From contig CANOCU010000030.1 in NCBI GenBank assembly GCA_947564645.1, forward strand, positions 1-41,458: DNA of 41,458 nucleotides. Direction: 5' to 3'. The notes under the pieces are model-generated. The model had not been told where the DNA came from. It worked only from the letters and a program-made list of their open reading frames with translations, and ran no database searches. The position numbers were made by a program, and so were the translations under genes. Shown here piece after piece: positions 24,090 through 32,459 of the stretch; positions within the stretch are counted from its first letter, which is position 1, and the number at the start of each line of letters is the position of its first letter. This DNA comes from an uncultured Lachnospiraceae bacterium (GTDB taxonomy: Bacteria > Bacillota > Clostridia > Lachnospirales > Lachnospiraceae).

Positions 24090-25499
24090 ATGGCAAAGAT
24101 CAGACTTGGGTTCGCTCCGACCAGACGGAGTATCTTCAGTGCACCGGCAGCGGTAGAGTATGCTGACTACACGAGGAAGAAGCTGAAAGAGTTGGGGGTT
24201 GATTTCGTGGATATCGACGATATCGCGGAGGACGGCCTGCTGCACGACGACGATGACAGGATCAGGATCGAGGAGAAATTTAAGAAGGAAAAGGTGGACG
24301 GTCTCTTCTTCCCGCACGGCAATTTCGGAACGGAATACGAAGTGGCAAGGCTGGCGAAGAACATGAACCTGCCGGTACTGCTCTGGGGTCCCCGGGATGA
24401 ATGTCCGGATGAAAAGGGAATCCGCCTGCGCGACAGCCAGTGCGGTATCTTTGCTACCGGCAAGGTGTTACGCAGATTCCGGGTGCCTTTTACCTATCTG
24501 ACCAACTGTAATCTGGAGGATCCGGAGTTTGCAGAGGGCATCAACCGGTTCCTGGCAGTCTGCAATGTGGTAAAGACTTTCCGGAGTATCCGCATCCTGC
24601 AGATCGGGCCGAGGCCTTTTGACTTCTGGTCCACGATGTGCAATGAGGGCGAACTGCTTGAGAAATTCAATATTCAGCTGGCGCCGATCCCCATGCCCGA
24701 GCTTACGGCGGAAATGAAGAAGGTGAAGGAAGAGGGCACGAAGGCGGCTGAGGTAGTGGCTTACTGCAGGGAGCATTTCAATATTGCGATCAAGGACGAA
24801 GAACTGCTGAACGTGGCGGCCCTGAAGGTTGCGATCCGGAACCTGGCAGACCGGTACGGATGCTCGGCAGGCGCGATCCAGTGCTGGAATGCATTGCAGG
24901 GCGAGATCGGCATTATGCCCTGTGCGGCGAATGCGCTGTTAAATGAAGAGGGATTCCCGGTAGTATGTGAGACGGATATCCATGGCGCCATCACCGCATT
25001 GATGGTGGAAGCGGCCGGTATGGACAAGAGCAGAGGATTCTTCGCGGACTGGACCGTTCGCCATCCGTTCAACGACAACGGCGAGCTGCTGCAGCACTGC
25101 GGACCGTGGCCTTTAAGCTGTGCGTCCTGCAAGCCGACCATCGGTTATCCGCTGGCATTCTCCCATCCGGGCGCCGTGGAGGCGGAGGCGAAGCACGGTG
25201 ACCTGACGCTGGCACGTTTTGACGGCGACAATGGCGAGTACTCCCTGCTGCTTGGCAATGCGAAGGGAATCGAGGGACCGTACACGAAGGGGACTTACCT
25301 CTGGATCGAGGTGGAGAACTGGCCGAGACTGGAAGCGAAGATCGTGGAAGGGCCGTATATCCATCACTGCGTAGGCATCCACCAGGATGTGGTGCCGGTG
25401 CTGTATGAGGCGTGTAAGTATATCGGCGTGAAACCGGATCTGTACGATGATGTGGAACAGCAGGTGATCGATACGATCCATGGCATTCAGAAGAAGTAA
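24090..25499 (+). CDS. L-fucose/L-arabinose isomerase-family aldose-ketose isomerase
   Basis: 469 aa from ATG 24090, with GGAGG at 24080-24084; ATG 24048 in frame is less likely. The fold is that of fucose isomerase-like proteins: an N-terminal Rossmann-like part (DGLFFPHGNFGTEYEVARLAKNMNLPVLLWGPRDE) and a C-terminal catalytic part. VCETDIHGA (E294, D296) provides metal ligands as in L-fucose isomerase, with a further His in YIHHCVG (H425/426). It opens the operon that contains a two-subunit transketolase and an FGGY kinase, so it should convert an aldopentose or related sugar to the ketose that is phosphorylated next. D-apiose is a candidate substrate by context; D-arabinose or another pentose is possible. 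Confidence 0.85.
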   Translation: MAKIRLGFAPTRRSIFSAPAAVEYADYTRKKLKELGVDFVDIDDIAEDGLLHDDDDRIRIEEKFKKEKVDGLFFPHGNFGTEYEVARLAKNMNLPVLLWGPRDECPDEKGIRLRDSQCGIFATGKVLRRFRVPFTYLTNCNLEDPEFAEGINRFLAVCNVVKTFRSIRILQIGPRPFDFWSTMCNEGELLEKFNIQLAPIPMPELTAEMKKVKEEGTKAAEVVAYCREHFNIAIKDEELLNVAALKVAIRNLADRYGCSAGAIQCWNALQGEIGIMPCAANALLNEEGFPVVCETDIHGAITALMVEAAGMDKSRGFFADWTVRHPFNDNGELLQHCGPWPLSCASCKPTIGYPLAFSHPGAVEAEAKHGDLTLARFDGDNGEYSLLLGNAKGIEGPYTKGTYLWIEVENWPRLEAKIVEGPYIHHCVGIHQDVVPVLYEACKYIGVKPDLYDDVEQQVIDTIHGIQKK

Positions 25500-25535
25500 G
25501 GGTCCAATAAAAAAGAGAAAACAGGGAGGCAAAGA

Positions 25536-26390
25536 ATGAATAAACCAGAATTTGATGCAAAAGCATTGACAGTAAAATCGCTTGCACTTCGCAAGGTGGT
25601 GCTGGATATGATCATGAAGTCCGGCGGCGGCCATATCGGCGGTGACTTTTCGGTTATGGATACACTGGTAACGCTGTACTTTGACCAGATGAACGTAGGC
25701 CCGGAGAACCAGGACGATCCGAACCGCGACTATCTCATTATGAGTAAGGGACATTCCGTGGAAAGCTACTATGCGGTGCTGGCGGCGAAGGGATTCTTTG
25801 AGACGGAGACGGTGGTCAACGAGTTTTCCCAGTTCGGTTCCAAGTTTATTGGGCATCCGAACAACGAACTGCCGGGAATCGAGATGAACTCCGGTTCTCT
25901 CGGGCACGGCCTGCCGGTGAGCGTGGGTATGGCGATAGCCTGCCGGAAAGAGAACAGGCCCAGCCGTGTGTATACGGTGATGGGTGACGGTGAAGTGGCG
26001 GAAGGCTCCGTCTGGGAAGGCTTTATGGCGGCCGGACATTATAAGCTTTCTAATCTGTGTGCGGTGGTGGACCGGAACCATCTGCAGATCTCCGGCACGA
26101 CAGAACAGGTGATGACCCATGAGAACCTGCATGCACAGATCGAGAGCTTCGGATGGAATGTGATCGAGACGGAGGGAAATGATATCGCGAAGCTGCACGA
26201 GGCATTCGAGCAGGCGAAGACCGTGACCGACAGGCCGACCTGCATCATCGCGAATACGATCAAAGGCTACGGCGGCGGTGAGATCATGGAGAATAAGGCC
26301 GCATGGCATCATCATGTACCAAATAAAGAGGAATACGAGGAAATCGTAAAAGCATTAGAGGCTAAGAAGGAGGGCGTACTTCATGAATAA
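25536..26390 (+). CDS. Transketolase, N-terminal subunit (TPP-binding)
   Basis: 284 aa, SD AGGGAGG upstream. It holds the thiamine-diphosphate/Mg half of transketolase: SGGGHIGGDFS, MSKGHSVESYYAVLA, SGSLGHGLPVSVGMA, GDGEVAEGSVWEG (GDG at 150-152) and VVDRNHLQ (N181). Full-length transketolase is about 660 aa, so this is a genuine split enzyme whose partner overlaps by 8 nt downstream. In an isomerase/kinase operon it would transfer a two-carbon unit from the phosphorylated ketose to glyceraldehyde 3-phosphate. Two-subunit transketolases are known for apulose 4-phosphate (AptA/AptB) and for ordinary pentose phosphates; sequence alone does not decide. Confidence 0.92.
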   Translation: MNKPEFDAKALTVKSLALRKVVLDMIMKSGGGHIGGDFSVMDTLVTLYFDQMNVGPENQDDPNRDYLIMSKGHSVESYYAVLAAKGFFETETVVNEFSQFGSKFIGHPNNELPGIEMNSGSLGHGLPVSVGMAIACRKENRPSRVYTVMGDGEVAEGSVWEGFMAAGHYKLSNLCAVVDRNHLQISGTTEQVMTHENLHAQIESFGWNVIETEGNDIAKLHEAFEQAKTVTDRPTCIIANTIKGYGGGEIMENKAAWHHHVPNKEEYEEIVKALEAKKEGVLHE

Positions 26391-27324
26391 GATTCCTAAC
26401 AGGCAGGCAATCTGCGAGACACTGATGGCACATGCCAAAGAAGACAAACATATCTACGCGCTGTGTTCCGACTCCAGAGGTTCGGCGTCCATGACTCCTT
26501 TCTTCAATGCCTTTCCGGAGCAGTCCATCGAGGTGGGCATCGCGGAGCAGAATCTGGTGAGTATCGCGGCCGGTATGGCGCACTGCGGAGAAAAGCCGTA
26601 CTGCTTTTCCCCGGCATGTTTTATTTCCACGAGAAGTTATGAGCAGGCGAAGGTGGACGTGGCTTACTCCAACACGAATGTGAAGCTGATCGGCATCAGC
26701 GGCGGTATCAGCTATGGGGAACTGGGTATGAGCCATCATTCGGCGCAGGATATCGCGGCTATGTCCGCGATCCCGAATATGAGAGTGTATCTGCCAAGCG
26801 ACAGGTTCCAGACGGCGAAGCTGATCGAGAGCCTGCTTATGGATGAGAAGCCTGCTTATGTGAGAGTGGGCCGTAATCCGGTGGAGGATATCTACAGCGA
26901 GGCGGACTGTCCGTTTACGATGGACCGGGCTACCGTACACGGAGATCTGGAGGCGGAGAACGACGTGGCGATCATTGCCTGCGGCGAGATGGTGCGTCCG
27001 GCCCTGGAGGCGGCGAAGATCCTGCAGGATAAGGGGATCAGGGCTGTGGTGGCGGATATGTACTGCGTGAAGCCTCTGGACGAAGATACGGTGGTAAAAG
27101 CGGCGAAGAGCGCGAAGCTGGTGATCACGGTGGAGGAGCATGCGCCTTACGGGGGCATGGGAAGCGCCGTTGCCGTTGCAGTGGGGGCAGCGTGCCCGAA
27201 GAAGGTAATTACCATGGCATTGCCGGACGATCATGTGATCACCGGAAAATCCGGCGCGGTGTTTGATTATTATGGATTGAACGGAGAAGGGATCGCGAAG
27301 AAGGCGATGGAGAATCTTGTCTAA
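26383..27324 (+). CDS. Transketolase, C-terminal subunit
   Basis: 313 aa, overlapping the N-terminal subunit gene by 8 nt, so the two are coupled. It holds the pyrimidine-binding half: VGIAEQNLVSIAAGMA with E55, which activates the TPP cofactor, then YCFSPACFISTRSYEQAKVDVAY, GEMVRPALEAAKIL and EEHAPYGGMGSAVA of the C-terminal regulatory domain. The length matches other split C-subunits. Function and context as for the preceding subunit. Confidence 0.92.
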   Translation: MNKIPNRQAICETLMAHAKEDKHIYALCSDSRGSASMTPFFNAFPEQSIEVGIAEQNLVSIAAGMAHCGEKPYCFSPACFISTRSYEQAKVDVAYSNTNVKLIGISGGISYGELGMSHHSAQDIAAMSAIPNMRVYLPSDRFQTAKLIESLLMDEKPAYVRVGRNPVEDIYSEADCPFTMDRATVHGDLEAENDVAIIACGEMVRPALEAAKILQDKGIRAVVADMYCVKPLDEDTVVKAAKSAKLVITVEEHAPYGGMGSAVAVAVGAACPKKVITMALPDDHVITGKSGAVFDYYGLNGEGIAKKAMENLV

Positions 27325-27404
27325 GTGAAATCCGGACGGCAGACCGGCCCGGAACCGCCTGTGTATCGGCATAGTTTGCAGTGACAAGATGTAAGGAGAA
27401 AAAT

Positions 27405-28892
27405 ATGGGGAATAAATATATAATCAGCATTGATCAGAGTACCCAGGGTACCAAGGCGCTGCTTTTCAGTGAAAAAGGGGAGCTGTGTGTGCGCACGGAT
27501 CTGTCGCACAGGCAGATCGTCAATGAGCAGGGGTGGGTTTCCCATGACGGGGAGGAAATCTACCGGAATACGATGCAGGTGATCCGCAATGTTCTGGAGC
27601 AGGCGAAGGTAAGCCCGGATGACGTGGCGGGTATCGGCATCAGCAACCAGCGGGAGACGGCCATCTTGTGGGACCGGGAGACGGGGAAGCCCATGGACCA
27701 TGCGGTCGTGTGGCAGTGTGCGCGGGCGGCCGGGATCTGTGAGAGAAAAGAGATTCAGGATATGGCGGAGCAGGTCAGACTTAAGACCGGGCTTAAGCTG
27801 TCGCCCTACTTTACGGCGGCCAAGATCTGCTGGCTTCTGGAAAATGCGGAGGGTGCGGCCGGGAAGGCAAAGCAGCACAAAGTGTGTCATGGCACGATGG
27901 ATGCCTATCTGGTCTACAGGATGACGAAGGGTGAGGTTTATGCGACGGATTATTCCAACGCTTCCAGGACGCAGCTTTTTAATATCTTCGAACTGAAATG
28001 GGACGAGGAGATCTGCAGGGCATTTGGCATCGATGCGGCGGATCTGCCGGAGGTAAGAGACTCCAACGCCTGCTTCGGGTATACGGACTGCGAAGGGCTT
28101 TTTGCGAAGCCGGTGCCAATCCATGCGGTGATGGGGGATTCCCATGCGGCGCTTTTCGGGCAGAACTGCAGGAGTGACGGCAAGACAAAGGTGACCTACG
28201 GAACGGGATCGTCCATCATGATGAATATCGGGTATACGCCGATCCTGAGTAAGAACGGACTGGTGACATCGCTTGCCTGGGGCTTAAGCGGTAGACCGGA
28301 ATATGTGCTGGAAGGCAATCTGAATTATACGGGGGCGGTGATCTCCTGGCTGAAAGATGATGTGAAGCTGATCGGGAGCGCGTCCGAGACGGAAGCACTG
28401 GCGAACGAGGCGAACAAGGAGGACGGGCTGTATCTGGTGCCGGCGTTTACCGGCCTTGGCGCGCCTTATTGGGACAGCAATGCCAGAGCGGCTATCATCG
28501 GGATGGACAGAACGACAGGGAAGGCCGAACTGACAAGGGCGGCGCTGGAGAGCATCGCTTATCAGATCACGGATATCGTCCGGGCTATGGAGAAGGATTC
28601 CGAGAAGCGGATCGAGGTATTGCGGGTGGACGGCGGTCCCACGAAGAACCGCTATCTGATGCAGTTCCAGAGCGATATTGCGGGCAGCGAGGTCGCCATA
28701 TCGACGATCGAGGAGTTGTCCGGCACGGGTGCGGCTTTCATGGCCGGCATGGCTTTAGGCTTGTGGGGAGAGGAAATTTTTGATACCATAAACTGGAACC
28801 AGGTAACGCCGCAGATGGAAGAGAATATCCGGGAGAGGAAATTTGCAGGCTATAAGGATGCGGTAGAGCTGGTCAGAACGGGCGAGTCATGA
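27405..28892 (+). CDS. FGGY-family carbohydrate kinase (ketose kinase, glycerol-kinase-like)
   Basis: 495 aa from ATG 27405, with AAGGAG at 27393-27398; the frame opens at 27381. The N-terminal ATPase-fold loop is SIDQSTQGTKALLF, followed by ISNQRETAILWDRETGKPMDHAVVWQCAR, GDSHAALFGQ with catalytic base D245, TYGTGSSIMMNIG, FTGLGAPYWDSNARA and VDGGPTKNRYLMQFQ. Several of these read more like glycerol kinase than xylulokinase, but the operon (isomerase, transketolase) indicates a ketose substrate such as apulose or xylulose. An FGGY apulose kinase is part of the known apiose route. Substrate is unproven. Confidence 0.9.
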   Translation: MGNKYIISIDQSTQGTKALLFSEKGELCVRTDLSHRQIVNEQGWVSHDGEEIYRNTMQVIRNVLEQAKVSPDDVAGIGISNQRETAILWDRETGKPMDHAVVWQCARAAGICERKEIQDMAEQVRLKTGLKLSPYFTAAKICWLLENAEGAAGKAKQHKVCHGTMDAYLVYRMTKGEVYATDYSNASRTQLFNIFELKWDEEICRAFGIDAADLPEVRDSNACFGYTDCEGLFAKPVPIHAVMGDSHAALFGQNCRSDGKTKVTYGTGSSIMMNIGYTPILSKNGLVTSLAWGLSGRPEYVLEGNLNYTGAVISWLKDDVKLIGSASETEALANEANKEDGLYLVPAFTGLGAPYWDSNARAAIIGMDRTTGKAELTRAALESIAYQITDIVRAMEKDSEKRIEVLRVDGGPTKNRYLMQFQSDIAGSEVAISTIEELSGTGAAFMAGMALGLWGEEIFDTINWNQVTPQMEENIRERKFAGYKDAVELVRTGES

Positions 28893-28985
28893 GACAGGTG
28901 ACTGCGGCCGGGCAGCTGATCCGGTGTGATCGGTATGTGGCAAAGAGCAGACTGGACAAAGAGGAGTATTGAGGAGGTAAAGTGG

Positions 28986-30539
28986 ATGCAGCAAGTGGAG
29001 AAATGGGGCCTTTTTGAAGTGAGCAGCAAGGGTAAGAGCGATGGCAATCCGTTTCGCGATTACGCGATGACTGTTACTTTCAAGGGCGACAAGGAAGAGA
29101 TCACCGTCAACGGATTCTATGACGGAGACGGTATCTATAAGGCAAGGTTCATGCCCTCTTATGAGGGGACTTATACGTATAAGATCGAGGGGGATTTTGC
29201 AGATGCGATCGAGGATGCGGAAGGTTCCTTCGAGGCGGTGGCGCCGTCGGCGAATAACCATGGACCGGTAGTAGTGGTGGACAAGGTACATCTGGGATAT
29301 GCGGATCATACCCCTTACTATTCGATCGGAACGACCTGCTATGCGTGGGTGAACCAGCCGATGGAGCGGCAGGAGCAGACGCTTAAGACCTTGAAGAACA
29401 ATGCGTTTAACAAGATCAGGTTCTGCTTTTTCCCCAAGTTCTACGAATTTAACAGGAAAGAGCCGTTGACGTATCCTTTTGAGAGAGGAAACGGAGAAGG
29501 CCTGGACCCGGAGCGTGTGGAGCAGGAGAAATCCTGCCGGATGAGATTCCCGGGTATGCAGGAAACGGAACAGGATTACGCGTTTGATTATACGAGGCCC
29601 AATGTAGAGCATTTCAGACGTTATGACATGCGGATTGCCCAGCTCATGGAGCTGGGCGTCGAGGCGGACATGATCCTGATGCACCCTTATGATAAATGGG
29701 GCTTAAATGAGATGGGTAAGGATGCCTGCGACTGGTATCTGAGATATGTGGTGGCAAGATACGGCGCCTACAGGAACGTGTGGTGGTCGCTGGCCAATGA
29801 GTTTGATTTTATCCGGATTAAGACACCGGAAGACTGGGAGCGTTACGGTCAGATCGTATCTTCCAGTGATCCGTTCCACAGGCTGTTATCGGTACATAAC
29901 GGCGGCCCCAACTATGATTTCTCCAGGGACTGGGTGACGCACTGTTCTCTGCAGAGAGTGGACTTCTACCGGACCACCGAGGATACGGATCAGTTCGTGG
30001 AGAAGTATGGCAAGCCGGTGGTGTGGGACGAGATCTGTTATGAAGGCAATATCGGTTTGGGCTGGGGCAATATTACCGGACAGGAACTGGTGAGAAGATT
30101 CTGGGAGGCTTTCATGCGGGGCGGCCACTGCGGCCACGGCGAGACCTTCATGGATCCGGAGGATATCCTCTGGTGGTCCCACGGCGGTATCCTGAAAGGG
30201 GAAAGCCCGGCAAGGCTGCGTTTCCTGCTGGAGATCCTGAAGGACGTGCCGGGCGGTTATCTGACTAAGGGCGAAGGTATCTTCGACGAGGTAGTGGGAT
30301 GTGCCGGCGGCCATGTAGGCGAAGGCTGGGGCATTTGCTATGACTTTGCGATCCACTATCTGGGCGTCTGCCAGCCAACTTACAGACAGCTGACGCTTCC
30401 GGAAGATGCGGATTACGAGGTGGATGTGATCGATACATGGAATATGACGGTCACGCCGATGGGAGTAAAGAGAGGAATCTGTAGGATCGAGCTGCCGGGG
30501 AACCAGTATATGGCGCTGCGGGTACGCAAGGTATCGTAA
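28986..30539 (+). CDS. DUF5060 / apiosidase-like (DUF4038) / DUF5605 glycoside hydrolase
   Basis: 517 aa from ATG 28986, with GAGGAGG at 28971-28977; in-frame ATG 28926 lacks such a site. An N-terminal beta-sandwich (about 1-85, WGLFEVSSKGKSDGNPFRDYAMTVTF, FYDGDGIYKARFMPSYEGTYTYKIEG) fits DUF5060. The central TIM barrel has TCYAWVNQ, NKIRFCFFPKFYEFN, VWWSLANEFDF with acid/base E272, and VVWDEICYEGN with nucleophile E349 or E353. A C-terminal beta domain (about 450-517) fits DUF5605. There is no signal peptide. DUF4038 is the fold of GH140 beta-apiosidases, and the pathway genes upstream make an apioside a plausible substrate. The terminator follows at 30592. Confidence 0.82.
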   Translation: MQQVEKWGLFEVSSKGKSDGNPFRDYAMTVTFKGDKEEITVNGFYDGDGIYKARFMPSYEGTYTYKIEGDFADAIEDAEGSFEAVAPSANNHGPVVVVDKVHLGYADHTPYYSIGTTCYAWVNQPMERQEQTLKTLKNNAFNKIRFCFFPKFYEFNRKEPLTYPFERGNGEGLDPERVEQEKSCRMRFPGMQETEQDYAFDYTRPNVEHFRRYDMRIAQLMELGVEADMILMHPYDKWGLNEMGKDACDWYLRYVVARYGAYRNVWWSLANEFDFIRIKTPEDWERYGQIVSSSDPFHRLLSVHNGGPNYDFSRDWVTHCSLQRVDFYRTTEDTDQFVEKYGKPVVWDEICYEGNIGLGWGNITGQELVRRFWEAFMRGGHCGHGETFMDPEDILWWSHGGILKGESPARLRFLLEILKDVPGGYLTKGEGIFDEVVGCAGGHVGEGWGICYDFAIHYLGVCQPTYRQLTLPEDADYEVDVIDTWNMTVTPMGVKRGICRIELPGNQYMALRVRKVS

Positions 30540-30591
30540 AAATATTGTCATCTGTCGGCTTGCAGCCGCACAGGCAGAAATATCGTTGAGC

Positions 30592-30629
30592 TTCACGCTG
30601 ATCGCTTCGGTGGTCGGCGTGAATTTTTT
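30592..30629 (+). terminator. Strong terminator of the isomerase-to-glycosidase operon
   Basis: TTCACGC (30592-30598) pairs with GCGTGAA (30617-30623); the stem continues through GATC/GGTC with wobble pairs, and six T follow (30624-30629). Confidence 0.9.
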
Positions 30630-30729
30630 GTTTGCTTTTTTATTGCAGATATTATCCTGTCGCGGCTTTTATTTTTATACGGTGTTTGGTAGAATAAAGG
30701 ATAACAACAATATCCGTGAGGAGGTAAAG

Positions 30730-32331
30730 ATGGGAGTATATCTCAATCCCGGGAACAGTGGATTTACCGGAATTCGAAATGATATCTATGTAGATAAAAG
30801 CGGCCTCATCAGCCTGGTCAATGAGACGATCGAGACGCCAAGGCGCCTGACCTGTGTCAGCAGACCGCGCCGTTTCGGCAAATCTTTTGCGGCGCAGATG
30901 CTGTGCGCTTATTATGACAAAACCTGTGATTCGGCGGCGCTGTTTGATGATCTGGAAATTGCCGGAAATGAGAAATGGAATCAAAGTTACAGGAAACATC
31001 TGAACCAATATGATGTGATCTATCTGGATATAACGTATGTGAAGCCGTTCACGGATCATTATAAGAATGCGCCGGCTTATATCAGCAGGAAGATCACGGA
31101 AGAACTGGCGGCGGCATATCCGGGGCTGGAAGTCAGCGATGAGCTGCCTGCGACTATGGTCCGCGCCACTGAGCTGACCGGCAGCAAATTTATCATGATC
31201 ATTGACGAGTGGGATGCGCCGATCCGGGAAGAGCCCGGGATGCAGAGGGAATATCTCGAGTTTCTACGGATGCTGTTTAAGAGCAGCGGCACGACCAATA
31301 AGATCTTTGCGGCGGTTTATATGACGGGAATTTTGCCGATCAAGAGGGACGGCGGTCAGTCGGCGATCTCGGATTTCAGGGAATATACGATAATTAAGCC
31401 GAGGGGATTTGCAGAATATATGGGATTCACGGAGCGTGAAGTAAGAAAACTCTGTGATGACTGTGGCTGCAGCTTCAAACAGATGAAGCATTGGTACGAT
31501 GGCTATACGCTTCAACATGTTGGATCCGTATATAATCCAAATTCGGTAATGGCCGCTATTCACAATGGGGACTTTGACTCATACTGGACTCGCACTTCGG
31601 CGGCAGAAAGCCTGATGGGATATATCAGCCTGGACTTTGACGGATTGTCAGGGACAATAACAGAACTGATCGGTGGCGGAAAGGCTAAGGTAGACATCCA
31701 TGGATTTGTCAATGATTTTGTGACATTTAAAAATCGGGATGACGTACTAACACTATTGATCTGTCTGGGATATCTGGCCTACGATGAGACGACGGGTTTT
31801 GCCCGTATACCCAATGAGGAGATACGCCTGGAGTTTGCAAGAGTCATCCGTGATGTGAAACGTGACGATACGATCCGGCGGATCCGGGAGAGCGATCAGC
31901 TTATCCTGGATACGGTTCAGGAGAACGCGGAGGCGGTGGCGGCCCAGATCGAGAAGATCCATGCGGAAGAAGCGCCGCTGCATTACAATAACGAACAGGC
32001 GCTGCGCAGCGTGATCAAGCGGGCTTATTTCAGCTATGGAGATGAATATGTGCTGTTTGAGGAGCTGCTGGCGGGAACAGGATATGCGGATATTGTGTAT
32101 CTTCCGAAGCGGGGTTCCACGCTGCCGGCACTGGTGATCGAATTAAAGTGGAACCAGGCGGCAGGGAGTGCGCTGGCGCAGATCCGAAATCGTGACTATC
32201 CGGCAGCGCTTAAGGAATTTGGCGGAGAGATCCTGCTTGTGGGCATCAGTTACGACAAAGGAGCGCCTGCGGGATCAAGAAAGCATAGCTGTGTGATAGA
32301 GAAGGTGTCGCCTGACGGATGTTCGGAATGA
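30730..32331 (+). CDS. AAA-ATPase-like / PD-(D/E)XK nuclease-fold protein
   Basis: 533 aa from ATG 30730, with GAGGAGG at 30719-30725; the frame opens at 30586 inside the upstream terminator and is not used. Residues about 6-215 match the AAA-ATPase_like family (PF09820): VYLNPGNSGFTGIRNDIYVDKSGLI, Walker A SRPRRFGKS (K51) and Walker B MIIDEWDAP (D159, E160). The C-terminus is a PD-(D/E)XK domain (PF08011): GYADIVYLP (D454) and VIELKW (E471, K473). Such genes are present in many copies in Lachnospiraceae and Bacteroidetes; function is not established, with mobile-element or defence roles suggested. It sits alone between two sugar operons. Confidence 0.9.
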   Translation: MGVYLNPGNSGFTGIRNDIYVDKSGLISLVNETIETPRRLTCVSRPRRFGKSFAAQMLCAYYDKTCDSAALFDDLEIAGNEKWNQSYRKHLNQYDVIYLDITYVKPFTDHYKNAPAYISRKITEELAAAYPGLEVSDELPATMVRATELTGSKFIMIIDEWDAPIREEPGMQREYLEFLRMLFKSSGTTNKIFAAVYMTGILPIKRDGGQSAISDFREYTIIKPRGFAEYMGFTEREVRKLCDDCGCSFKQMKHWYDGYTLQHVGSVYNPNSVMAAIHNGDFDSYWTRTSAAESLMGYISLDFDGLSGTITELIGGGKAKVDIHGFVNDFVTFKNRDDVLTLLICLGYLAYDETTGFARIPNEEIRLEFARVIRDVKRDDTIRRIRESDQLILDTVQENAEAVAAQIEKIHAEEAPLHYNNEQALRSVIKRAYFSYGDEYVLFEELLAGTGYADIVYLPKRGSTLPALVIELKWNQAAGSALAQIRNRDYPAALKEFGGEILLVGISYDKGAPAGSRKHSCVIEKVSPDGCSE

Positions 32332-32459
32332 AGTACCGTACTTTTCATGGGAATTTGTGGCAGAGATGACATGGAGGTGCAAGTATCACGGCGTTACCGG
32401 GTTTGGCCGGAGGCTGCGAATCGTAACAGGAAAGACGACGCGGCAGAATGGGAGCAGAC

